Positions 1 to 5,170 of a DNA stretch of 5,170 nt are shown here, piece after piece. This stretch comes from Clostridiales bacterium (lineage in GTDB: Bacteria; Bacillota; Clostridia; Saccharofermentanales; UBA5734). The position numbers were made by a program, and so were the translations under genes. Position 1 is the stretch's first letter. Each line of letters opens with the position of its first letter. The notes under the pieces are model-generated. The model worked only from the letters and a program-made list of their open reading frames with translations. It was not told the origin of the DNA and ran no database searches. The stretch is taken from the NCBI GenBank assembly GCA_003451915.1, contig DMJC01000103.1:1-5170 (forward strand). The letters are read 5' to 3'.

Positions 1-251
1 ATGACACACTGAGTGCGGTTGATGTCGAGACCGAGCAGCGGATTCTCAACGGTTTTCAGGAACAGCTGCACGATCAGGCCACCTTGATTATTGCCAACCG
101 GATCAGTGCTTTACAAGACTGTGATGAGATTCTCGTCCTCAGCGAGGGTCAGATTATCGAACGCGGCACACACGCTGATTTAATCAAAACCGGCGGTTTT
201 TATGCCGATGTCGCTGCTCGCCAGACAGCCGGCGGCGGAGGTGCAGCATGA
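1..251 (+). CDS. ABC exporter subunit, degenerate NBD, C-terminal fragment (YheI/BmrC-type)
   Basis: Only the last 82 complete codons (frame from position 3, TGA at 249-251) are in the window; the rest lies upstream. The translation starts DTLSAVD, which is the end of Walker B plus the D-loop. It continues to an H-loop region LIIANRISAL, then the usual C-terminal ABC exporter tail (EILVLSEGQIIERGTHADLI) and a Gly/Ala-rich end. The first residue, Asp (3-5), sits where the catalytic Glu of LDEATSAVD normally is. The two preceding bases (AT) fit a GAT Asp, giving the LDDxLSAVD form. The switch His is Asn (AAC, 97-99). Known for the family: these replacements mark the non-hydrolysing subunit of heterodimeric exporters such as BmrC, TM287 and LmrC. 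The gene overlaps the next ABC gene by 4 bp, so the two are very likely co-transcribed partners in a membrane efflux pump. The substrate cannot be told. The ATG at position 1 is out of frame and is not a start. Confidence 0.9.
   Translation, partial: DTLSAVDVETEQRILNGFQEQLHDQATLIIANRISALQDCDEILVLSEGQIIERGTHADLIKTGGFYADVAARQTAGGGGAA
237..241 (+). promoter_or_regulatory. Shine-Dalgarno site for the second ABC gene
   Basis: GGAGG (running on as GGAGGTG, 237-243) lies six bases before the ATG at 248. This supports 248 as the start rather than the in-frame Met at codon 14. The site is embedded in the Gly-rich last codons of the upstream ABC gene, as is usual for coupled overlapping genes. Confidence 0.75.
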
Positions 252-2041
252 GCCCGTCAGAGAACAAAGCAAAAACACGAGTCAAAATGTCCAGCCTGTA
301 CCGCCTGCTACCCTGGCTCAAAGGTCATCTGCCGCTGCTGGGCATCATCGTTGTGCTGATTGTGCTGATCAATCTGGCGGAACTGGTCAAGCCCTATATC
401 TTGAAAATCGTCATTGACGATCATCTGAAAACTGGTGCAAGCGTCGGTGGCGGTAACACAATCATTGTCCTCGGCCTGCTCTATCTGGCATGCGTTGTTC
501 TGGGATCCGGGTTCGGCTATCTGCAATCACTGCTGGTCACCCGGCTGGGCCAGGGCATGCTGATGCAGATCCGCCGTGAGGTCTTCCGGCATATCCTGCA
601 TCTGCCCATGCGGGTCCTTGACCACTATTCTTCCGGACGCCTGATCACACGTGCCACCAACGATGTCGAAACCATCAATGAATTTTTCACCGATGTGCTC
701 GTCAATCTGATTCGTGATGTCTTTCTGCTAATTGGCATTGTCGCCATGATGCTGGCGATGAACTGGCAGCTGGCACTGGTCTCGTTTGTCACCATCCCGT
801 TGATCGCGTTGTCGACGATCATGGTGCGTGGCCGGCTGCGCCGGAATTTTGTCAAGATCAAGCACCTGATCGGCAGCATTAACGGCTTTTTTGCCGAGAA
901 CATTGCCGGCATGCGCCTGATCCAGATCTTCGTCCGTGAAAAACAGCGCCAAAAAGTGCTGGATGAAATCAACGACGAGTACTGCCGCAGCACATTGACT
1001 CAGATCCGGCTCAACAGCTTGCTGCGGCCGCTGATGGAGGTCATCAACACGCTGGGCATCGTTTTCCTGATCTGGTTTGCCACCCGTAACCTGAACAGCA
1101 GCCTATTGGACATCGGTGTGCTCTATGCCTTCACAACCTATGTCAAACAGTTTTTCGAGCCGATCAATGATCTGGCAGAAAAGTATTCAACCATTCAGTC
1201 AGCGTCCGTTTCAGCCGATCGTATCTTTGAATTACTCGATAAAAAAGAAGATCAGGAAGATCTTGCGTCTGGCCAGCCGCTGGGCCGCATCCAGGGCCGT
1301 GTCGAGTTCGACCATGTCTGGTTCGCTTACAACGAAGGTGAATGGGTTCTCAAAGACCTCTCTTTTGTACTTGAGCCGGGGCAAAGTGCCGCCATTGTGG
1401 GGCCGACCGGTACGGGCAAAACGACGATCATCTCGCTGTTGCTGCGCTTCTACGATATCCAGCGGGGGTCTATCCGGCTGGATGGCCAGGATATCCGGAC
1501 ACTCAACATCCGTGACCTGCGCCGCCAGATTGCCATTGTGCTGCAGGATGTTTTCCTTTTTTCCGGATCGATTGCCGACAACATCCGTCTCGGTGATGAA
1601 AGTATCAACGATGCGCAAATCACCCAGGCGCTGCAGCTCGCCCAGGCTGATGAGTTTATCGACAAGCTTGATGGACGGATGGATACTCCGGTCACCGAAC
1701 GGGGCAGCACTTTTTCTGCCGGGCAGCGGCAGCTGCTCAGCTTCGCCAGAGCCATCGCCCGCCATCCGGCTTTATTCATTCTGGACGAGGCGACTGCTCA
1801 GATCGATACGGTCACCGAACAGCAGATCCAGCATTCAATTGCTCAGATTTCAGCCAATCGCACAACCATCATCATCGCCCACCGGCTGTCAACCATCCAG
1901 CGCTGCGATGTCATCCTGGTTCTGGAGCAGGGGCAGCTGGAAGAACAAGGCACCCACGACGAACTGATCGCCCGCGGCGGCCATTATGCCCGGATGATCG
2001 AAGCCCAGCTAGGTGACATTATCCCGGATAAGCTTTCCTGA
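248..2041 (+). CDS. ABC exporter half-transporter, catalytic subunit of a heterodimer (YheH/BmrD-type)
   Basis: A complete 597-residue type IV ABC exporter: an N-terminal membrane domain fused to an ATPase. Six hydrophobic segments can be seen at about residues 28-52, 71-92, 150-170, 173-194, 258-279 and 283-305. The nucleotide-binding domain spans about 350-590. It has A-loop Tyr361, Walker A GPTGTGKT (385-392), Q-loop Gln433, signature FSAGQ (489-493), Walker B with catalytic Glu514 (LDEAT), D-loop AQID (517-520) and switch His545. All hydrolysis residues are therefore intact, but the signature departs from LSGGQ (Phe for Leu, Ala for the third-position Gly). Since this signature faces the partner's Walker site, it complements the degenerate upstream subunit. 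The ATG overlaps the upstream stop (ATGA) and follows a good Shine-Dalgarno site. The length is ordinary for the family. It probably exports drugs or lipophilic compounds across the cytoplasmic membrane; the substrate is not readable. A homodimeric lipid A/MsbA-like role is less likely given the paired gene. Confidence 0.95.
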   Translation: MSPSENKAKTRVKMSSLYRLLPWLKGHLPLLGIIVVLIVLINLAELVKPYILKIVIDDHLKTGASVGGGNTIIVLGLLYLACVVLGSGFGYLQSLLVTRLGQGMLMQIRREVFRHILHLPMRVLDHYSSGRLITRATNDVETINEFFTDVLVNLIRDVFLLIGIVAMMLAMNWQLALVSFVTIPLIALSTIMVRGRLRRNFVKIKHLIGSINGFFAENIAGMRLIQIFVREKQRQKVLDEINDEYCRSTLTQIRLNSLLRPLMEVINTLGIVFLIWFATRNLNSSLLDIGVLYAFTTYVKQFFEPINDLAEKYSTIQSASVSADRIFELLDKKEDQEDLASGQPLGRIQGRVEFDHVWFAYNEGEWVLKDLSFVLEPGQSAAIVGPTGTGKTTIISLLLRFYDIQRGSIRLDGQDIRTLNIRDLRRQIAIVLQDVFLFSGSIADNIRLGDESINDAQITQALQLAQADEFIDKLDGRMDTPVTERGSTFSAGQRQLLSFARAIARHPALFILDEATAQIDTVTEQQIQHSIAQISANRTTIIIAHRLSTIQRCDVILVLEQGQLEEQGTHDELIARGGHYARMIEAQLGDIIPDKLS

Positions 2042-2063
2042 CGACTTCGCTCTCGCGGATTAC

Positions 2064-2104
2064 AGCAAAAAGCCCGCTGGCAATGATGCAGCGGGCTTTC
2101 TGCT
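2064..2104. terminator. Bidirectional intrinsic terminator between convergent genes
   Basis: An inverted repeat has arms at 2064-2079 (AGCAAAAAGCCCGCTG) and 2089-2104 (CAGCGGGCTTTCTGCT), with a 9-base loop (GCAATGATG). The inner 11 bp pair perfectly (AAAGCCCGCTG/CAGCGGGCTTT), and the 16-bp arms differ at one position. Reading plus, the GC-rich stem is followed by TTTCT, a modest U-run. Reading minus, it is followed by TTTTT, a better one. It lies 22 bp past the ABC stop and about 85 bp past the nucleotidase stop, and no other hairpin this strong was seen in the gap. Terminating both units is an inference from position and symmetry. Confidence 0.85.
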
Positions 2105-2188
2105 ACTTAGTCCAATTATCTGTCAAACCGTTTCTCGGCGTTGTCCTTGTCCAGATCCTGGTCGTTAAAACCAAATGATTACTGGTCC

Positions 2189-5170
2189 TCAGGGTGTGAC
2201 ATTGATCATCCTGCCTTCGATCTTAGGATAGACGCTCGGGTCGATCGCTGTGTTATCCGGAAAGGTGCCGAAACGGTACTCGATGTAATCAATCAAGGCG
2301 TCCAGGTCGCTGACACCTATGCGGGTCACGTTGGTTCCGCCCAGGAAAACGCTGAAGCCGTCGCCGCCGGTTGCAATAAACTCGTTGCAAGCTACAGAGT
2401 AGAGTGTGCTGTCAGCCAAGATCGGTGTGCCATCGGTCAGGGTCAGGGCGAGAATGCGCGAGCCGACCGGTTGGCTGAGATCAAATTGATAGCGGATACC
2501 CGATGATTGCAGTAATCTCGTCGAAGTTTGAGTTGGTGTGAACTGTTGTTCAAGTAATGCATAAATCTGGCTGCCGGTGAGCGTCATGGTAACCATCTTG
2601 TTGTCAAAAGGCTGTACTGTAAAGAGATCTCCGTAGGTGATGTCATGCGGATAACTGCTGTATCCGATATTCGCACGAATGCCGCCGGGATTCATGAAAG
2701 CGATCTGAGTGCTGCTTTTCCAAGCCTGGGCATCAGCGATCAGGTCACCCATCGGGACCTCCATGGTGTAGCGGTCCGGCCCGCGCGAAATGATGCCTGT
2801 CGTCCGGGCGATGACCGCTTCGACGATAGGCGCGATTTCAGCCTGATAATCAGCTACAAGCTCAGCGATCGTGGTGTCAGGTGTGATTCCGGCATTGTAA
2901 GTTGTGACCACCTGCAAATTCGTTGAAGCTATGCAGTTCTGCAACCGGTCAATGCGCAGATTGGAAACGCCGATGGCTGTTCCGGAAGAATATTGCTGGA
3001 TGATCGGGACATTGTTGATCAGTCCGGTATAACCACTGTGCGAATGGCCTGAGATGATCAGATCGATTCCCGGGATTCCCAGCGTAGCCATTTCCTGGGA
3101 CACAACTACGCCATAGACATCGGGCATGTGGGCCAGAACCACGACCAGGTCAGCACCGGCTGCCCGCAGTTCAGCCACCAGTTCGGTCACAATCGGTGCG
3201 GGTTCACGGAACTCAAGACCGACTGTGCTGCTGGCCATGACGATACTCGGGGTATATTGGCTGGTGACACCGATCACACCGATCTGATATCCTTTGCTGG
3301 TGAACATGGCAGTCGGCTGTAGCCAATCTGGCCGGATATCACTTCCCTCATAAAAGACATTGGCTAAGAGAATCGGGAAGTCTGCCTGTGCGATACGATC
3401 CTGCAAAACCTCCTGTCCCCAGTCGAACTCATGGTTACCGACAGTTGCTGCCTGATAACCCATCTGGTTATAGACATCAATAACCGACTCACCTGCCAGC
3501 AGGTTGGAAATCGGTGTGCCTTGCATCATGTCGCCGGCATCGAAAAGCAGCGTGCCCAGAGGGTTCAGGGCCCGATATTCATTGATGTAGGTCATGTTGT
3601 AAGCAGCACCGCCGACCAGTTTGCCGCTGACCAATTTGCCTGTTTCCAGCTGGCCATGGAAATCGTTGGTTGACAAAAAAGTAAACAGCGGATAACGGGC
3701 TTCACTGACCCAGTTCAGCGCTTCAGCGTTGGTAACCAGCTGTTTGGGATGAATTTCATCGTTTGACGGAATAAAAATTTCTGTCTGAATCATGAAGGCT
3801 GTTGACATTTTAGCCCAGTTCGAGAGCTCATCAGCATCTGAATATGATTTCAGCAGCTTCAGATTTGCTGGTGTCTCATAGAGGCCAGCCATCGCCCGGT
3901 TACGTAACAGATAAAATTCACTTTCGCGATTTAATGTTGAATCAGCTGTTTTTTTATCAGATGGCACGCGCATATAATTTGCCGGCATCTGCCCGAAGGC
4001 TGACCAGAGCAGTTCAGCGTTATCCTCGCGAGTCACCAGTTCACCCGGTTCCTGCCACAGCGAATTAGGCGGCACCAGTGACCAGTTGTGCTCATAAACA
4101 TCCTCGGGAGCAATTTGCCCTTGTTTCATGATCCAGTTGGTGATCAGTTCGCGCACTTCGGTGGTCGACTGATAGAGTATCGTGGCTGCCGGGAACTTAC
4201 CCGTTGCCCGGTAATTATTCAGGGCAACCTGGACTCTCTGATTCATTGCCAGCGGCACTCCATTCAGCTTGAGTTCGACCACCCGCTGACCGACCGGTTT
4301 GCTGACATCGAGCTTGTATTCGATGCCACTCCACATATCGTAATTGTAGTCACGAACAGAAGAATTGACAGTAACGCCTTCCGGACCGTAAAAATACTGA
4401 TTGAAGTAGCCGGCGGTCCATTCCAATTCGTCTTTGATCATCTGGCCGGTTGCCTCGATGACGAAAAGCGTGTTGTCATAAATGTACACCGCATAGGCAT
4501 CCTTCAGCTTGATCGGGCCTTCTGCCAGTTTGGCCTGGTTGGTGAACAAGGCTGCGCAGGAGGCATCGACCGGGAATCCCGCTTCTGCCGCTGCTTCCAT
4601 CTGGACGAGGTTGATCAGGTCAGCCATCGGCCCATCGGCGATGCGAGCTTGGAATTCGCCAGGGAATGCGGCAGTCGCCACACCGATCGGTGTGTTGATG
4701 TAGGTAACAGCTGTATTGTGATACGGTATGGTGATATCCAATATATCGGGATCTTCAACATAGCCACCGACAACCGGCGTCGTTGATGTCTTCGCTGTCA
4801 CATCCCATTCGGTTCCGGATCCCGATACTGTGATCCGGATATCGGAAATATTGCGGCCATGATAATTGGGTTCTGTTACCAGGACCCCGTTGATCAGCTG
4901 GCCGGCAACATTGGCATGGGCATGCCCGGCCAAAATCACGTCAATCCCCGGAACCTCATTGGCCAGGAATTTGATGAAATTCTCATCACGTCCGTAGCCA
5001 TAGGTTTCATCGAGCCCGCTGTGCGCAGCCACGACGATCACATCGGCACCGGCAGCAATCATTTCCGGTACGTAAATGTTGGCTGTATCGGCTGCGTCAG
5101 CAAAGACCAGGTTTTCAATATTGTCCGGATTCTCCCAGTTCTGGATCGCGGGCGGGCTCAAGCCGAGAAC
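2189..5170 (-). CDS. yfkN: YfkN-like bifunctional nucleotidase: CpdB-like module plus 5'-nucleotidase module, 5'-truncated by window edge
   Basis: The minus-strand frame is open from the right edge to TGA at 2189-2191 (993 codons). It opens in the middle of a metallophosphatase domain (VLGLSPPAIQNWE), so the true start, any signal peptide and the first metal motifs lie beyond 5170. The TTG at 5161 is internal. Module 1 (about 4070-5170) resembles 2',3'-cyclic-nucleotide 2'-phosphodiesterase/3'-nucleotidase. It has the metal His in AAHSG (5021-5023) and GHAH (4916-4927), then a C-terminal substrate domain with YDNTL (4466-4480) and NNYRATG (4199-4219). Module 2 (about 2192-3697) is a complete 5'-nucleotidase. 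It has NDFH (3656-3667), GDMMQG (3518-3535), GNHEFD (3422-3439), LAH (His 3128-3130), GHSH (3038-3049), NPGGIR (2675-2692) and ATGGDGF (2354-2374). This CpdB-then-UshA order is that of Bacillus YfkN, an exported enzyme releasing phosphate from nucleotides. The linker looks SLH-like. The protein ends just after module 2 with no LPXTG-type sorting signal. Orthology to yfkN is inferred from architecture only. Confidence 0.92.
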   Translation of the reverse strand, partial: VLGLSPPAIQNWENPDNIENLVFADAADTANIYVPEMIAAGADVIVVAAHSGLDETYGYGRDENFIKFLANEVPGIDVILAGHAHANVAGQLINGVLVTEPNYHGRNISDIRITVSGSGTEWDVTAKTSTTPVVGGYVEDPDILDITIPYHNTAVTYINTPIGVATAAFPGEFQARIADGPMADLINLVQMEAAAEAGFPVDASCAALFTNQAKLAEGPIKLKDAYAVYIYDNTLFVIEATGQMIKDELEWTAGYFNQYFYGPEGVTVNSSVRDYNYDMWSGIEYKLDVSKPVGQRVVELKLNGVPLAMNQRVQVALNNYRATGKFPAATILYQSTTEVRELITNWIMKQGQIAPEDVYEHNWSLVPPNSLWQEPGELVTREDNAELLWSAFGQMPANYMRVPSDKKTADSTLNRESEFYLLRNRAMAGLYETPANLKLLKSYSDADELSNWAKMSTAFMIQTEIFIPSNDEIHPKQLVTNAEALNWVSEARYPLFTFLSTNDFHGQLETGKLVSGKLVGGAAYNMTYINEYRALNPLGTLLFDAGDMMQGTPISNLLAGESVIDVYNQMGYQAATVGNHEFDWGQEVLQDRIAQADFPILLANVFYEGSDIRPDWLQPTAMFTSKGYQIGVIGVTSQYTPSIVMASSTVGLEFREPAPIVTELVAELRAAGADLVVVLAHMPDVYGVVVSQEMATLGIPGIDLIISGHSHSGYTGLINNVPIIQQYSSGTAIGVSNLRIDRLQNCIASTNLQVVTTYNAGITPDTTIAELVADYQAEIAPIVEAVIARTTGIISRGPDRYTMEVPMGDLIADAQAWKSSTQIAFMNPGGIRANIGYSSYPHDITYGDLFTVQPFDNKMVTMTLTGSQIYALLEQQFTPTQTSTRLLQSSGIRYQFDLSQPVGSRILALTLTDGTPILADSTLYSVACNEFIATGGDGFSVFLGGTNVTRIGVSDLDALIDYIEYRFGTFPDNTAIDPSVYPKIEGRMINVTP
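3698..4036 (-). other. SLH-like repeat region between the two nucleotidase modules
   Basis: This is the protein segment linking the CpdB-like and 5'-nucleotidase modules, about 113 residues. Its last part, starting YSDADELSNWAK at 3844 and ending with TNAEALNWVSEA, follows the S-layer homology pattern: an (F/Y)xDADxxSxWA opening, a helix with a hydrophobic stretch, a polar turn plus P, and a closing TRAEAxxxxxR-like helix. Two further closing-helix-like stretches precede it, TREDNAELLWSAFG (from 4033) and NRESEFYLLRNRAM (from about 3931). The NRES-to-TNAE spacing is 67 residues, close to one SLH repeat. The TRED-to-NRES spacing is only 34, so the first repeat is short or degenerate. Known SLH domains bind secondary cell-wall polymers, and if real this would tether the enzyme to the wall. 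The match is by eye to a remembered consensus, with Thr-Asn in place of the usual Thr-Arg in the last repeat. Confidence 0.5.

Noticed and set aside
1116..1967. A 283-codon plus-strand open frame inside the second ABC gene in another frame.
   Set aside because: The Ser/Arg-rich composition is typical of an off-frame reading, and it overlaps the Walker A to H-loop motifs of the true frame.
2107..2178. Minus-strand acidic reading frame just after the nucleotidase stop, ending ...NDQDLDKDNAEKRFDR before a TAA, which looks protein-like.
   Set aside because: It is only about 20 codons between two stops, is in a different frame from the nucleotidase and has no start codon. A frameshifted tail or gene remnant cannot be supported, and chance is the simplest reading.
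2042..2188. Searched the only intergenic gap for a promoter, small RNA, riboswitch or short gene.
   Set aside because: Apart from the terminator hairpin, only a weak imperfect palindrome (CCAGATCCTGG) was seen. With genes converging on both sides, no promoter is expected.
4088..4786. A 232-codon plus-strand open frame opposite the nucleotidase gene.
   Set aside because: It lies wholly antisense to conserved CpdB-like motifs and shows no family motif of its own. It is a shadow of the minus-strand gene.
5159..5161. TTG as a possible start of the minus-strand nucleotidase.
   Set aside because: The frame stays open to the window edge and the residues around it (VLGLSPPAIQNWE) are an internal part of a metallophosphatase domain. 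The real start must lie further upstream.
1..5170. Looked for CRISPR-like repeats, insertion-sequence ends, tRNA/rRNA and defence or phage genes.
   Set aside because: Nothing with spaced direct repeats, terminal inverted repeats, RNA gene features or matching protein motifs was visible. Nearly all bases are explained by two ABC genes and one nucleotidase gene.

Overview
The window reads as a piece of a bacterial chromosome, most likely from a Gram-positive (Bacillota/Firmicutes-type) organism of roughly balanced GC content. This placement is an inference from two gene families. One is a two-gene heterodimeric ABC exporter of the YheI/YheH (BmrC/BmrD) type. The other is a YfkN-like double nucleotidase, apparently with S-layer-homology-like repeats inside it. 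No rRNA, tRNA, mobile element or taxon-specific marker is present, so the placement is tentative.

Layout. Positions 1-251 (+) hold the last 82 codons of an ABC exporter subunit that begins upstream of the window. It overlaps by 4 bp (ATGA) with a complete second ABC exporter half-transporter at 248-2041 (+). A 147-bp intergenic stretch follows and contains a strong hairpin that can terminate transcription from both sides. From 2189 to the right edge, the minus strand carries one very large secreted-type nucleotidase gene whose 5' end lies beyond the window. The two transcription units are convergent, so no promoter is expected here, and I saw none.

How the genes work together. The two ABC genes very probably encode the two halves of one heterodimeric efflux pump. 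The upstream subunit has the degenerate catalytic residues (Asp in place of the Walker B Glu, Asn in place of the H-loop His). The downstream subunit has canonical Walker A, Walker B and H-loop motifs but a variant signature (FSAGQ). This is the complementary pattern expected for a transporter with one active and one inactive ATP site. The nucleotidase is an independent unit. It joins a 2',3'-cyclic-nucleotide phosphodiesterase/3'-nucleotidase (CpdB-like) module to a 5'-nucleotidase (UshA-like) module and probably salvages phosphate and nucleosides from extracellular nucleotides. The linker between its modules resembles SLH cell-wall-binding repeats and is the least ordinary element in the window.

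I found no sign of an undescribed multi-gene system. The window is mostly ordinary, with a few features worth checking.
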